DNA of 64,000 nucleotides from Salinisphaera sp049568105 (GTDB lineage: Bacteria > Pseudomonadota > Gammaproteobacteria > Nevskiales > Salinisphaeraceae): assembly GCF_049568105.1 (NCBI RefSeq), contig NZ_CP145335.1:3534001-3598000 (forward strand), read 5' to 3'. The translations under genes and the position numbers were made by a program. The first letter of the stretch is position 1; the number at the start of each line of letters is the position of its first letter. Positions 1-9,516 of the stretch are shown here, piece after piece. The notes beneath the pieces are model-generated. The model was not told the DNA's origin. It was given only the letters and a program-made list of their open reading frames with translations, and searched no databases.

Positions 1-311
1 CGTAGCGTGTCTGCGCGGTGAGGCCTCACGATCTCGCGCTCCATGCCTTACCGAACGCGATCGGCGAACGCCAAGGCAGCGCCTACACGGCACATCAACC
101 GCCCCACGCTCGACTGCGGTTTGCCGCAACGCCACATGGCGCATCGCGAACGCGGCACGCCGTCATGGGCGGCTCGCGCCTGGCCCTGCTCGATGGGCGC
201 AACGCCCGCTGCACGTATGCACTCGAGCCGAAAACTGATCCTTTCGGATAGTTCCCGTGCGCCGACGATCGTGCTACACCGCGGACATGAGCCTGCCCGC
301 CGGAATCGTTC
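1..311. other. Upstream region without a recognisable gene
   Basis: Open frames here have no family resemblance, no convincing ribosome site and atypical Arg/Pro/His-rich translations, so I treat the stretch as non-coding. It should carry the aidB promoter, but I see no clear -35/-10 pair. Confidence 0.5.
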
Positions 312-1961
312 GTGCATCGCCATCCCTATCGCCCACGTTACGAGCTGGCCACCCATTCGGTCACCAACCAGCCACCGGCGCTGGTCGACTACAACGCCTT
401 CGAAACCGATCGCGCCCTCAAGGCCGCGCTGCTGCGCGAAGGCGGCGACTGGGGCTGGGCCGCAGCCTCGGCCTACGGCGCGATCGCGGGCAGCGAACTG
501 CTGGCGATCGGCTTTACGGCCAACGAGAACCCGCCGAAACTACGTGCCTTCGATCGCTACGGCGCGCGCATCGACGAGGTCGAATTCCATCCGACCTATC
601 ATCGCGCCATGCAGCTGGCCAAGGAACATGGCCTACATGCGCTGAGCTGGACCGCCGAACGCCCCGGCGCCCAGGTGGTGCGCAGCGCGCTGTATTATCT
701 ACACGGCCAGTTCGAAGCCGGCACCGCCTGCCCGATCACCATGACCCATGCCGCGATCCCGGTGCTTGCGCGGCACCGGCCGATCGGCGCGCGTTGGCTG
801 GCTGGCGTGCTGGCCACAGCCTACGATCCACGCGCCCTGCCGGCGGCCGACAAAACCGGACTGACTGTCGGCATGGGCATGACTGAAAAACAAGGCGGCT
901 CCGATGTGCGCAGCAATACCACCGTCGCCACCCCGGCCGGCGGCGGCCGGTTCCATCTGCGTGGTCATAAATGGTTTTTCTCGGCGCCGATGTGCGATCT
1001 GTTTCTGGTGCTGGCCCAGGACGAAGACGGGCTGTCCTGCTTCGTGCTGCCGCGTTGGACCGCCGACGGCCAGCGTAACGCCATCGAAATTCAGCGCCTC
1101 AAAGACAAACTCGGCGATCACTCGAATGCCTCTTCCGAGGTCGAGTTTCGTGATGCCGAAGCTTGGCGCATCGGTGAACCGGGGCGCGGCGTGGCGACTA
1201 TCATCGAAATGGTGGCCCAGACCCGGCTCGACTGCATGCTCGGCTCGGCCGCGCTGATGCGCCAGGCCAGCACCCAGGCCATCCACCACGCGCGCCACCG
1301 CGAAGCTTTCGGCCAGCGGCTGATCGATGCACCGCTAATGCAGGAAGTCCTGGCCGACCTGGCCCTGGAGTCCGAGGCTGCCATTGCCTTGGCGATGCGC
1401 CTGGCACGAGCCTTTGAAGCCGCCGACGCGCATGAAACCCAGCTGGCCCGGCTCGCAACGCCAGTTGGCAAGTACCTGATCTGCAAGACCGCTCCTGCCA
1501 TGATCAACGAAGCCCAGGAGTGTCTGGGCGGGGCCGGCTACGTCGAGGAATCGATTCTGGCCCGGCTGTACCGCCAAGCACCGCTGAACTCGATCTGGGA
1601 AGGCTCGGGCAGCGTTCAGTGCCTGGATATGCTGCGCGCACTAGAGCGCAACCCCGACGCCTGGTCGGCCATGCAGACCGAACTCGCCGCCGCGGCTGGG
1701 CGCCACCCGGCTTTCGACCGCCACTGTCAAACCCTCGAGGCCGAGCTGCCCGAGCTGGCATCGAACCCGGCAACCGCTCGGCAGCTTGCCGAACGGATCG
1801 CCCGCGCTCTGCAGGCCGCGATTCTTCTGACTTCCGAGACCCCCTGGGTAGGCGAAGCCTTTTGCGACGCCCGGCTCGGCCCACGCAGGGCATACAGCTA
1901 CGGCACGGCCGGCCTGGGGGCTGCGGCCAACGAACTGGTCGAACGCGCAGGCATCAATTGA
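312..1961 (+). CDS. aidB: AidB-type acyl-CoA dehydrogenase
   Basis: Flavoprotein of the acyl-CoA dehydrogenase superfamily, 549 aa, close to the family length of about 540. It matches E. coli AidB throughout: a THSV.NQPP opening (about residues 14-22), PITMTHAA (141-148), the flavin-contact block GMGMTEKQGGSD (187-198), LKDKLG..SNAS, and NSIWEGSG near residue 430. AidB is induced in alkylation stress, binds DNA and has been proposed to protect it from alkylating agents; its true substrate is unsettled. The start is GTG, about 11 codons longer than the E. coli protein, and no better in-frame start is visible. It is a monocistronic unit on the plus strand. The alkyltransferase ogt lies 51 kb away, so there is no local Ada cluster. 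Confidence 0.9.
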   Translation: MHRHPYRPRYELATHSVTNQPPALVDYNAFETDRALKAALLREGGDWGWAAASAYGAIAGSELLAIGFTANENPPKLRAFDRYGARIDEVEFHPTYHRAMQLAKEHGLHALSWTAERPGAQVVRSALYYLHGQFEAGTACPITMTHAAIPVLARHRPIGARWLAGVLATAYDPRALPAADKTGLTVGMGMTEKQGGSDVRSNTTVATPAGGGRFHLRGHKWFFSAPMCDLFLVLAQDEDGLSCFVLPRWTADGQRNAIEIQRLKDKLGDHSNASSEVEFRDAEAWRIGEPGRGVATIIEMVAQTRLDCMLGSAALMRQASTQAIHHARHREAFGQRLIDAPLMQEVLADLALESEAAIALAMRLARAFEAADAHETQLARLATPVGKYLICKTAPAMINEAQECLGGAGYVEESILARLYRQAPLNSIWEGSGSVQCLDMLRALERNPDAWSAMQTELAAAAGRHPAFDRHCQTLEAELPELASNPATARQLAERIARALQAAILLTSETPWVGEAFCDARLGPRRAYSYGTAGLGAAANELVERAGIN

Positions 1962-1993
1962 GCGCCCGACAAAGCGCGCCGACCTAGATAATC

Positions 1994-2024
1994 TTGACTA
2001 CTGAATATCGATCGACAACAATAT
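1994..2024 (+). promoter_or_regulatory. Candidate promoter of the efflux operon
   Basis: TTGACT at 1994-1999 is a good -35. AACAAT (17-bp spacing) or CAATAT (19-bp spacing) around 2017-2024 could be the -10. The stretch is AT-rich for this genome and lies just before the marR start. Two ATATCGA motifs at about 2006 and 2021 could belong to a MarR operator, but they are direct rather than inverted. Confidence 0.35.
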
Positions 2025-2052
2025 CGAGCTTTCCTATTAGCAAGCCTGCGGC

Positions 2053-2490
2053 GTGTCGATCTCTCTGCCCGAATCCATTCGTGCCCGTCTGCCCTATCTA
2101 TTGGCCCGTGCCCACCACCGTCAGGTGGATGTTTTCGACCGGTATACCGCAGCGTTCGAGATCTCCGGCCGCGAGTATGCCGTGATGCTGCTGCTGGAGG
2201 CCCACGAACGGCTCTGGCAGAGCCAGATCGCGGAGGCGCTGAACCTGGACCGTACGACAGTGACCTATCTCGTCGACGCGCTAGAAAAACGCGGCTGGGC
2301 AGCACGCAATCGCGACCCGGCCGATCGCCGTGCCCATGTGGTCGGTCTGACCCCGACCGGCCAACAGGCCCTGGCCGAAATCCAGCCGGCCGTGGCCGAC
2401 GCCAAAAACGAAATGCTCGCCCCGTTGTCCGAGGCCGAACAGGATCAACTGCGCGATCTGCTGACCCGACTCATTTCGGAGGACGCATGA
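2053..2490 (+). CDS. MarR-family repressor of the efflux operon
   Basis: Winged-helix regulator of 145 aa, the normal MarR size. The recognition region QIAEALNLDRTTVTYLVDAL lies at residues 58-77. The wing DPADRRAHVVGLTPTG, with the family-typical D.R, is at about 88-103. The start is GTG. The last bases overlap the start of the outer-membrane factor by four (ATGA), so it is the first gene of a regulator-tolC-emrA-emrB operon, and it most likely represses that operon until a drug or phenolic ligand binds (EmrR-like role, inferred from position). Confidence 0.9.
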   Translation: MSISLPESIRARLPYLLARAHHRQVDVFDRYTAAFEISGREYAVMLLLEAHERLWQSQIAEALNLDRTTVTYLVDALEKRGWAARNRDPADRRAHVVGLTPTGQQALAEIQPAVADAKNEMLAPLSEAEQDQLRDLLTRLISEDA

Positions 2491-3929
2491 CGGACTGCCT
2501 GCAACGAATCGGGATCGCCGCTGCGCTGATCACCGCCTGCGCAACGCCGACCCAAGCGGCGGACCCGCCACAGTCAACGCCCACCGGAACGTCACCGACG
2601 ACACCGCGCGCGCTATCGCTGACCGCAGCAATCGACCATGCCCTGTCGAGCAACGTCGATACGCTCCTCGCCCAGGCCCGTAAAAACGAAGCGGCCGGCC
2701 AGCGGGTCACGGCCCGGTCGGCGTTTCTGCCGCACCTATCCGGCCAGGTCAGCGAAACGCGCCAGAAAACCAACCTAGCCGCGCAGGGCTTCGATTTCGG
2801 CTCCGATACACTGACCAGCGGCAACGGCCAAAACAATGGCCAAGGCAATTCGGCGGCCGGACTGGGCGTGGATTTTCCGACCACGGTCACCTACAACAAC
2901 TTCGATGCCCGGGCCCGGCTGCGCCAGACGCTATTCAATTACAGTGCCTGGCAGGACTATCAAAGCGCCAAGCTCGGCGAACAGGCCGCCGACGACCGAC
3001 TCGCCGTTGCCCGCGAACAGGTGGCCACCCAGGCCGAGCTGGACTATGTCACGACCCTGGCCCGGCGCCGGGCCGTGGATGCCGCCCGGGCCAACGTGAA
3101 CCAGGCCAAAACCCTACTGAAGCTGGCCCGTGACCAGGAACAGGTCGGCGTGGCCACCGGCGTGGATGTCACCCGCGCCCGGGCGCGTCTGGCCCGCGAC
3201 CGGGCCGAACTGGCCCAGCGCCAAACCGAGCGGACCCGGGCCGAGATCCAGCTTGCGCGTACGGTGGGTCTGCCGCTCGACAGTCAGCTGAAGCTGACCG
3301 ACGACTTGGTGTTCCGGCCGCTGCCGCTTGGCCCGCGCCGCCAGGCCTTGCAAAACGCACTCGGGGCGCGCCCGGAAATCAACATCGCGCGCACCCGCAT
3401 CGCACGTGGCGAACGCGATCTCGCCTCGGCCCGCGGCCAGCGCCTGCCGACCCTATCGGTCGAGGCCAATTACGGCTCCTCCGGCAACACGCCCGGCACC
3501 AACGACCGCCCGACCTATGCGATCGGGGCGAGTTTGAATCTGCCGATCTTTGCCGGCGGCCAGATCTCGGGCCAGATCGACTCGGCCGCCAGCCGGCTCA
3601 GCCAACAACGTATCCGCCTGCGCGATACCCGCGACCAGGTCGAGCAGGACGTGCTGACCTCGCGTCGAACCCTGCAGACCCTGGCTGAGCGCGTCCGTTC
3701 CGCACGTGCCAACCTGACCCTGGCCAAGCAAGAACTCTCGCGAGCCCAGGACCGATTCGCCCACGGCGTTGGCGACAACGTCGAAGTGGTCAATGCCCAG
3801 GCCAGCCTGGCCGATGCGCGCAATAGCCGCATCGACGCCCTGGCCGAGTACACTCGTGCCCGCATCAACCTGGCCGCCGCCCTCGGCCGAGCCCAGCAAT
3901 TCAGTCTTTCCCAACCGATGACCCCATGA
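2487..3929 (+). CDS. TolC-family outer-membrane efflux protein
   Basis: Outer-membrane factor of 480 aa with a Sec signal peptide (hydrophobic core about 7-20, probable cleavage after residue 24 in TQA/A). Two outer-membrane-efflux repeats follow, each with the long heptad-like helices of TolC (for example the Ala/Arg/Gln-rich stretch at about 170-260 and again at 370-460). Family role: trimeric channel-tunnel that lets an inner-membrane pump discharge across the outer membrane. The start overlaps the marR stop and the end overlaps the emrA-like start by four bases, so a complete tripartite pump is encoded in one transcript. The substrate cannot be read from sequence. Confidence 0.92.
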   Translation: MTDCLQRIGIAAALITACATPTQAADPPQSTPTGTSPTTPRALSLTAAIDHALSSNVDTLLAQARKNEAAGQRVTARSAFLPHLSGQVSETRQKTNLAAQGFDFGSDTLTSGNGQNNGQGNSAAGLGVDFPTTVTYNNFDARARLRQTLFNYSAWQDYQSAKLGEQAADDRLAVAREQVATQAELDYVTTLARRRAVDAARANVNQAKTLLKLARDQEQVGVATGVDVTRARARLARDRAELAQRQTERTRAEIQLARTVGLPLDSQLKLTDDLVFRPLPLGPRRQALQNALGARPEINIARTRIARGERDLASARGQRLPTLSVEANYGSSGNTPGTNDRPTYAIGASLNLPIFAGGQISGQIDSAASRLSQQRIRLRDTRDQVEQDVLTSRRTLQTLAERVRSARANLTLAKQELSRAQDRFAHGVGDNVEVVNAQASLADARNSRIDALAEYTRARINLAAALGRAQQFSLSQPMTP

Positions 3930-5089
3930 GCTCGAGCGACGAGATACACAACACTCCCGAGACCTCTGCGACCTCGCCCAAGAACAATCACAAAGCCCGC
4001 CGGGTGGCGCTCATCGCCGTCATCCTGCTGGTAGTCGTGGGCCTGGCTTGGATCGCTTGGTGGTTTCTCCATCGCGACCAGGTCTCGACCGACGATGCCT
4101 ATGTTCGCGCCGATATCGCCCAAATCGCGCCACGGGTGACCGGCACCATCGCCCAGGTCTTCGTGCGCGACAACGAGCACGTGGCCAAGGGCGATGTGCT
4201 GTTCACGCTCGATCCGGCTGATTTCAAGGCTGCGCTGTCCGAGGCCGAGGCCAATCTACAGGCCGCCCGGGCCTCCTATACCGCCAGCCAGCAGGATCTA
4301 TCGGTGACCCGACAGACCAGTTCCGCGGACATCGACAACGCCCGCGCGGCCTTGGAATCGGCCCAGGCCGAAGCCGAGCGGGCCGAGGCCGACGCGGAGC
4401 GCTATCGGGCGCTGTACAAAAAACACGAGGTCTCGAACCAACAGCTCGATCAGATGAATACCCAGGCCAAGTCGGCCGATGCCCAGGTCCGCCAGGCCCG
4501 CGCGCAGTTGGCCCAGGCCAAGGCTTCGCCGGATCGTATCGAGCTCAAAAAGTCCCAGGCCTCATCGGCCAAGGCTCGGATCGCCCAGGCCAAGGCCCAG
4601 GTCGAGCAGGCTCGGCTGAACCTGTCCTATACCGAAGTCCGGGCGCCGCATGCCGGCAAGATTGCTCAGAAGTCGGTAGTGCCCGGCAGTCAGGTCAGCG
4701 CCGGCCAGTCGGCCATGGCATTGGTGCAGACCGACCCCTGGGTGGTGGCGAACTTCAAAGAGACCCAGCTCGACCGGGTGCGCCCCGGACAGCCGGTTAA
4801 CATGGAAATCGATGCCTACCCGGGGCGTGAATTCGACGGCCGGGTAGAATCTATCCAGGCCGGCACCGGGGTGACGTTCTCGCTGCTGCCGCCGCAGAAC
4901 GCGACCGGCAATTTCGTCAAAATCGTGCAGCGGGTGCCGGTTAAAATCATCTTCTCCAAGCCGGACCAGCTCGAGGGGCTGAATGTCTCGCCGGGCATGT
5001 CGGTGGTGCCGACCGTCAATGTCGCAGGCGATATCAAGATGCTGGATCGCTCAGACATTCCGGCCACCGAGACCGCGGCCGCCCGATGA
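3926..5089 (+). CDS. emrA: EmrA/HlyD-family periplasmic adaptor
   Basis: Membrane-fusion protein of 387 aa. An N-terminal cytoplasmic tail of about 26 residues is followed by one transmembrane helix (27-48) and the family motif VSTDDAYVRADIAQIAPRVTG at about 53-73. A long Ala/Gln/Glu-rich coiled coil spans about 105-215. The closing half of the lipoyl/barrel domain contains SYTEVRAPHAGKI and GQSAMALVQ. It should bridge the EmrB-like pump to the TolC-like channel encoded on either side. Four-base overlaps at both ends indicate translational coupling. Confidence 0.92.
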   Translation: MSSSDEIHNTPETSATSPKNNHKARRVALIAVILLVVVGLAWIAWWFLHRDQVSTDDAYVRADIAQIAPRVTGTIAQVFVRDNEHVAKGDVLFTLDPADFKAALSEAEANLQAARASYTASQQDLSVTRQTSSADIDNARAALESAQAEAERAEADAERYRALYKKHEVSNQQLDQMNTQAKSADAQVRQARAQLAQAKASPDRIELKKSQASSAKARIAQAKAQVEQARLNLSYTEVRAPHAGKIAQKSVVPGSQVSAGQSAMALVQTDPWVVANFKETQLDRVRPGQPVNMEIDAYPGREFDGRVESIQAGTGVTFSLLPPQNATGNFVKIVQRVPVKIIFSKPDQLEGLNVSPGMSVVPTVNVAGDIKMLDRSDIPATETAAAR

Positions 5090-6705
5090 GCGATAACGCG
5101 GCCCCCGCCCAGCCGGCGGCGATCGCGAACCAGGCCGAATATCCCGCCGGCCGCTGGCTGATCGCCGCGGTCGTCGGCCTGGCAGCGTTCATGGAGGTGC
5201 TCGACATCTCCATCGCCAACGTATCGCTAACCCATATCGCCGGTTCCCTATCGGCCAGTCAGGACGAAGCGACCTGGGTCCTGACCGCCTATCTGGTAGC
5301 CAATGCGATCGTGCTGCCGATCTCGGGCTGGTTCTCTCAGGTGTTCGGCCGCAAACGCTTTTTCATCGGCTCGATCATCTGCTTTTCGATCGCCTCGCTG
5401 GCCTGTGGCATGGCGCCCTCGCTGGAATGGCTGGTGGTGTTCCGCATCATTCAGGGGGCGGCCGGCGGCGGCCTGCAGCCGGTCTCGCAGGCGGTGCTGG
5501 CCGACTCTTTCCCAGCGCGCGAACGCGGTATGGCGTTTTCGATCTACGGCATAGCCGTGGTGTTCGCGCCGGCGATCGGCCCGACCCTCGGCGGCTGGAT
5601 TACCGACAATGTGAGCTGGCACTGGATCTTTTTGCTCAACGTGCCCGTCGGCATCGTGCTCACCATTCTGGCCTGGCTGCTGGTACACGACTCCACGGCC
5701 TACGAAAAAGCCCGCAAGGCCAAACTGGCCGACAGCTTCCGGATCGACTACATCGGCTTTGCGCTGCTGATCGTCGGCCTGGGCTGTCTGCAGATCATGC
5801 TCGACAAGGGCCAGGATGACGACTGGTTCTCGTCGAGCTTCATTACCACCATGGCGGTGATGTCGGCGCTGTCGCTGATCGCCTTGGTGATCTGGGAGCC
5901 CTTCCAACGCCATCCGATCATCGATCTATCGCTGTTCCGCTACCGGAATTTCGCGGTCGCCAACGTGATGATGTTCATGCTCGGCTTCGTGCTGTTCGGC
6001 TCGACCCTGCTGATTCCCCAGTTCGTCCAGCAGGTGCTCGGCTATACCGCGACCCTGGCCGGACTGGTAATTTCGCCGGGCGGGCTGGTGATCGTAGTGA
6101 TGATGCCGATCGTGGGCATGCTCTCGGGCAAACTCGATACCCGCTGGATGGTCGGTAGCGGCCTGGCGATGGTCTCGATCTCGATGTTCCATATGACCGG
6201 CTTCAACCTGGACAGCTCGTTCGGCCAACTGGTATTCGCGCGCTGCCTGCAGACGCTGGGCCTGGCGTTCATCTTCATCCCGGTCACCAGCATCTCCTAT
6301 GTCGGCGTGCCGGCCGACAAGACCGATCAGATCTCGGCGATGGTCAATCTAACCCGCAATATCGGTGGTAGCGTCGGTATCTCGCTGGTCACGACCTGGC
6401 TGGCGCGACGCGGCGACTATCATCAGAACATGCTGGTGGACACGGTCACGCCCTACGACCATCAAACCCAGGCGCTGTTGCAGCAACTGACCCAGCACTT
6501 CATGGCCGCGGGGGCCGCCATGGACGAGGCCCGACGCCAGGCACAGGCTACGATCGCCAACCTGGTCTCGGAGCAGGCCCAGCTGATGTCCTATCTCGAC
6601 GACTACTGGATTCTCGGCGTAATCATCGCCTGCCTGGTGCCGCTATCGCTACTCATGTCCTCCGGTAAGGAAGAGCACGACAGCGACACGCCGCCGGCCC
6701 ACTGA
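5086..6705 (+). CDS. emrB: EmrB-type DHA2 multidrug/proton antiporter
   Basis: Major facilitator of 539 aa with the 14-helix arrangement of the DHA2 family. The family signature LDISIANVSLTHIAGSL lies near residue 44, and motif A (W..QVFGRKRFF) follows the second helix. A long hydrophilic loop precedes the last helix (about 445-500). Family role: proton-driven export of hydrophobic drugs and uncouplers through the adaptor and channel. It is the last gene of the operon, and a GC-rich hairpin follows before the convergent PilZ gene. Confidence 0.92.
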   Translation: MSDNAAPAQPAAIANQAEYPAGRWLIAAVVGLAAFMEVLDISIANVSLTHIAGSLSASQDEATWVLTAYLVANAIVLPISGWFSQVFGRKRFFIGSIICFSIASLACGMAPSLEWLVVFRIIQGAAGGGLQPVSQAVLADSFPARERGMAFSIYGIAVVFAPAIGPTLGGWITDNVSWHWIFLLNVPVGIVLTILAWLLVHDSTAYEKARKAKLADSFRIDYIGFALLIVGLGCLQIMLDKGQDDDWFSSSFITTMAVMSALSLIALVIWEPFQRHPIIDLSLFRYRNFAVANVMMFMLGFVLFGSTLLIPQFVQQVLGYTATLAGLVISPGGLVIVVMMPIVGMLSGKLDTRWMVGSGLAMVSISMFHMTGFNLDSSFGQLVFARCLQTLGLAFIFIPVTSISYVGVPADKTDQISAMVNLTRNIGGSVGISLVTTWLARRGDYHQNMLVDTVTPYDHQTQALLQQLTQHFMAAGAAMDEARRQAQATIANLVSEQAQLMSYLDDYWILGVIIACLVPLSLLMSSGKEEHDSDTPPAH

Positions 6706-6722
6706 GCCGGCCGGTAACATGC

Positions 6723-6745
6723 GGCGCCGCCCAACAGGCGGCGCC
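6723..6745. terminator. Hairpin between convergent emrB and PilZ genes
   Basis: Perfect 9-bp stem (GGCGCCGCC / GGCGGCGCC) with a five-base loop, placed symmetrically between two convergent stop codons. There is no U-tract on either strand, so it may be a weak or Rho-assisted bidirectional terminator. Confidence 0.6.
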
Positions 6746-6752
6746 GTGTGGC

Positions 6753-7529
6753 TCAGGCGTGGACCCGGTCGAACAGCGGCGACGGCGCCAGCCGTCTCAG
6801 TTCGCCGCGCACCCGCTGACGGCGTTCGGCCTCGCGGTCGATTTCGCAAGTCAGATACCACAGCTGCCGGGCCTGCTCATCGGTCAGCCCAGCAAAGACC
6901 AGCCCGGCCTGGGTTGCCGCACCGGCATGGGCCGCGATGTCGCGGATGCGCCCGCCAAAGAGCCATTCGTCGCCGTTGGGGAACGTCAGACGCAGGTTGA
7001 TCGGTTCTTCGAGTTCCAGTGGCGTCGAGTTCGCATTCAATGCCAGCCGACAGCCGCCCACCGACAGATCCACTAAAAGCCCTTGTACGGCCGGCGCGCC
7101 TGGGCGCGCGAGTTTGGCGCGGACGACCATTTCCCCGGGGATCAGGCGCGCTCGCCAATCCTGGCGGGCATGACGCAGGGTCAGGCGCAGCGGCAGCCGG
7201 GTTCGCAGCGTCGGCCGGCCGGCTTCCGAATCCTGTAGGACCAGATCGCAGCGCATCGCCGAGGATACAAGATGCCCGGCCCGGCGACGGGCTTCGAGTT
7301 GCAGCATATCGCCGGCCGACACCGGCATGGCCGGGCTGGCATCGGCGCGTTGCCAAACCAGGCGCGGCGGATCGCCTCCGGTTTCGGTCAACACCACGTG
7401 ATGGCTGCGTCCATCGGCAATCCCACGCAACAAGACCGGCTCGCTCTGATCGCGAAGATCGGCCAGCGTGGCCGCCACCGCGGCCGCATCGGTAATCAGC
7501 GTGTACGGGTTCTCGTCGGGCGCGGACAT
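6753..7529 (-). CDS. PilZ-domain (YcgR-like) c-di-GMP receptor
   Basis: Protein of 258 aa. An N-terminal YcgR-type domain (about 1-110) is followed by a PilZ domain (about 115-235). The two c-di-GMP contacts of the family appear: an RQDWR arginine pair at about 122-126 and DLSVGG at about 154-159. Family role: bind cyclic di-GMP and alter motility, secretion or polysaccharide output. The ATG at 7529 is preferred; an in-frame GTG at 7550 would add seven residues. A diguanylate cyclase/phosphodiesterase lies in the same window at 49-51 kb. No flagellar gene is adjacent, so the output is unknown. Confidence 0.8.
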   Translation of the reverse strand: MSAPDENPYTLITDAAAVAATLADLRDQSEPVLLRGIADGRSHHVVLTETGGDPPRLVWQRADASPAMPVSAGDMLQLEARRRAGHLVSSAMRCDLVLQDSEAGRPTLRTRLPLRLTLRHARQDWRARLIPGEMVVRAKLARPGAPAVQGLLVDLSVGGCRLALNANSTPLELEEPINLRLTFPNGDEWLFGGRIRDIAAHAGAATQAGLVFAGLTDEQARQLWYLTCEIDREAERRQRVRGELRRLAPSPLFDRVHA

Positions 7530-7577
7530 AGCGGTTCGATCAGAATACACAATGGCACCCTATCGGCCGCGTTCGTT

Positions 7578-8438
7578 TTAACTTGAGAGAGTTGCCTCGC
7601 CGACGACGGCCCGCCAACCGTCGTCGGCATCAACCGCCCGGCCCTGATCGGCTAGATGCAGCAGATGCGCCCGCACCTGCAGCACGGCCAAGGTCTTGAG
7701 GTGATCATAAAGCTGCGGATAAAGGACATCTGCGATCGTTTCCGGCGTCTGTGCGGTCTCGACCGACAGGGCAGCCACCACCTGAGCTTCGCGCTGCCGA
7801 CGATGCGCCCTGACATCCGCGATCGTAGCCGCCGGATCGTCGATCATGCGGCCATGGGCCGGCGCGATACGGCGCAGATCAAGGGCAGCGACGCGCTCCA
7901 GCGTATTGAAATAGGCGCCCATATCGCCATCCGGCGGCAGAATCACGACCGTCGCATCGCTCATCAATGCATCGCCAGCCAGCAGAATACCGTGCTCCGG
8001 CAGCTCGAAGGCCACATGATCGGCGGCATGGCCCGGCGTATGGCGGGCCACCAACGATAATCCGCCGAAATCCAGGGTTTGCTCGTCGACCAGTTCGCGG
8101 TCGACATAGATCGGGCGATCGTGGTGTGCGAGTTCGCTCTTGGGCCAGGCATACACCGGCGCGCCGGTACGCTCGGCCAGCAACGCTGCGCCGCCGACGT
8201 GGTCGGGATGCCGATGGGTCAGACAAATCGCCGCCACATCGTTATTGCAGGCAGCGACCAACGACGCCAGATGGCTTTCGTCGTCGACGCCTGGATCGAC
8301 GATCGCATACGGACCGTGGCCCACGATATAGCTATTGGTGCCCGGCCCGGTCATCGGCGATGGGTTCGGCGCGGTCAGACAGCGCAGCCCGGCGGTAATC
8401 GTTACCGGCTCAACGATGCGCTCTTTGAAAGCCATCAT
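7578..8438 (-). CDS. Metallo-beta-lactamase-fold hydrolase (LACTB2-like)
   Basis: Hydrolase of 286 aa with the full metal-binding set: THRHPDH at about 74-80, HTPGHAADH, GDALM and the late APAHGR histidine. The extra C-terminal helical domain fits the LACTB2/RNase-Z-like subgroup rather than an antibiotic-degrading enzyme. The start at 8438 is chosen because a GGGGGA ribosome site sits eight bases upstream; a second ATG follows immediately. The start overlaps the end of the upstream Nudix gene by 29 bases, so the two are probably translated together. The substrate is unknown. Confidence 0.82.
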   Translation of the reverse strand: MMAFKERIVEPVTITAGLRCLTAPNPSPMTGPGTNSYIVGHGPYAIVDPGVDDESHLASLVAACNNDVAAICLTHRHPDHVGGAALLAERTGAPVYAWPKSELAHHDRPIYVDRELVDEQTLDFGGLSLVARHTPGHAADHVAFELPEHGILLAGDALMSDATVVILPPDGDMGAYFNTLERVAALDLRRIAPAHGRMIDDPAATIADVRAHRRQREAQVVAALSVETAQTPETIADVLYPQLYDHLKTLAVLQVRAHLLHLADQGRAVDADDGWRAVVGEATLSS

Positions 8439-9090
8439 GTTTATTCCCCCAGGCGAGACCAGCCAGCGCGGAGGCGGTATCACCATAATACGTCAGTCGT
8501 TCCAGCGTGGCACGAGTTGGCGTCATCAGCCAACGTTCGCCGGCATCGGCTTGTGCGAGCGCGGTTTTCGGCCGAACCCATTCGGCGGCGACTGTTTCCC
8601 GGCCATCGGCAATCGCCGTCTGTCCCGCGGGCGCGGCCATGGCATAGAAACGCGTAGCATAGCGCCTGGGCCGCCCCGGCGGTGTCGTCCAGCTTGCAAA
8701 AGCCAGCGGCGCCGACAGATCCAAGCGTAAACCCAGTGCGGCGATTACGCCGGCCCAGTCGCGACGGCCACCGTTGAGCTCGGCACGCCAGGCCGAACTG
8801 AGCCCGGCATCGATCGCCGGCGCTGCGAACAACAGACCGGCTTCCTCGAAGCATTCGCGCAGCCCGGCCATACGCGCCGCCCCATCGGGCAGGCCAGCCG
8901 CGCGGGTCAGCTCGATATCAGCGGCATCCACCGCGCCGCCAGGAAACACATCGGCTTCGGCGCCAAAGACATGGCCGTGATGACGACGCAGCAGCAGGAC
9001 CTCGAGCGCGCCGCCGTCATCGCGCAATACGACCACGGTCGCGGCGTCGCGAACGGCTACGGTGGACTGCGGATAGGGCCGGCTCGTCAT
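8410..9090 (-). CDS. Nudix hydrolase, NUDT19-like
   Basis: Protein of 226 aa with a stretched Nudix box: a glycine in FPGGAVD followed, after an insertion of about 20 residues, by LRECFEEAGLLF. This spacing is characteristic of the NUDT19/CoA-diphosphatase-like branch, so hydrolysis of CoA or acyl-CoA to phosphopantetheine compounds is the best guess. It is the first gene of a two-gene unit with the metallo-hydrolase and is divergent from the gamma-glutamylcyclotransferase gene (39-bp gap). Confidence 0.82.
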   Translation of the reverse strand: MTSRPYPQSTVAVRDAATVVVLRDDGGALEVLLLRRHHGHVFGAEADVFPGGAVDAADIELTRAAGLPDGAARMAGLRECFEEAGLLFAAPAIDAGLSSAWRAELNGGRRDWAGVIAALGLRLDLSAPLAFASWTTPPGRPRRYATRFYAMAAPAGQTAIADGRETVAAEWVRPKTALAQADAGERWLMTPTRATLERLTYYGDTASALAGLAWGNKHDGFQRAHR

Positions 9091-9129
9091 ATCGGCTAGG
9101 ATACGCGCATTATCCGATCATCATTTCTC

Positions 9130-9492
9130 ATGCATCGCGTATTCGTCTACGGCACGCTGCGCACCGGCGAAATCAATGCGGCGTGGCTGGCGAACGCCCG
9201 CCATCACGGGGCGGCGACCACCGAAGCCCGATTCACCTTGGTCGACACCGGCGCCTACCCGGCCGCCTTGGATTATGGGCGAACATCGATCGCCGGCGAT
9301 CTCTACGCGGTCGATGCGGCGACCTTTGCTGATCTGGATACCCTGGAAGGCTATCCAGTGTTCTATACCCGCCGCCGAATCGCCACCTCGGCCGGCACGG
9401 CCTGGATCTATCTATGGGCTGCGACACGTAACCGCTACTGGCCGGTGATCGAATCCGGGGATTGGCCCCGCTACCGACAGAACCGCGCCTGA
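9130..9492 (+). CDS. Gamma-glutamylcyclotransferase-family protein
   Basis: Small protein of 120 aa. The substrate-loop motif VYGTLR is at 6-11 and the catalytic glutamate is E73 in LDTLEGYP, both diagnostic of the YtfP/GGACT fold. Members cyclise gamma-glutamyl amines or amino acids to 5-oxoproline; the exact substrate is not predictable. It is followed after 24 bases by an MFS transporter with its own strong ribosome site, so they may share a transcript. Confidence 0.87.
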   Translation: MHRVFVYGTLRTGEINAAWLANARHHGAATTEARFTLVDTGAYPAALDYGRTSIAGDLYAVDAATFADLDTLEGYPVFYTRRRIATSAGTAWIYLWAATRNRYWPVIESGDWPRYRQNRA

Positions 9493-9516
9493 GTACGCGT
9501 CATAAGGAGCACCCAC

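Noticed and set aside
43..645. Overlapping plus-strand frame at the left edge
   Set aside because: Arg/Pro/Ser-rich translation without family resemblance, shadowed by aidB in another frame.
5248..5913. 221-codon frame antisense to emrB
   Set aside because: His/Gln/Arg-rich antisense of a membrane protein; no ribosome site or family.
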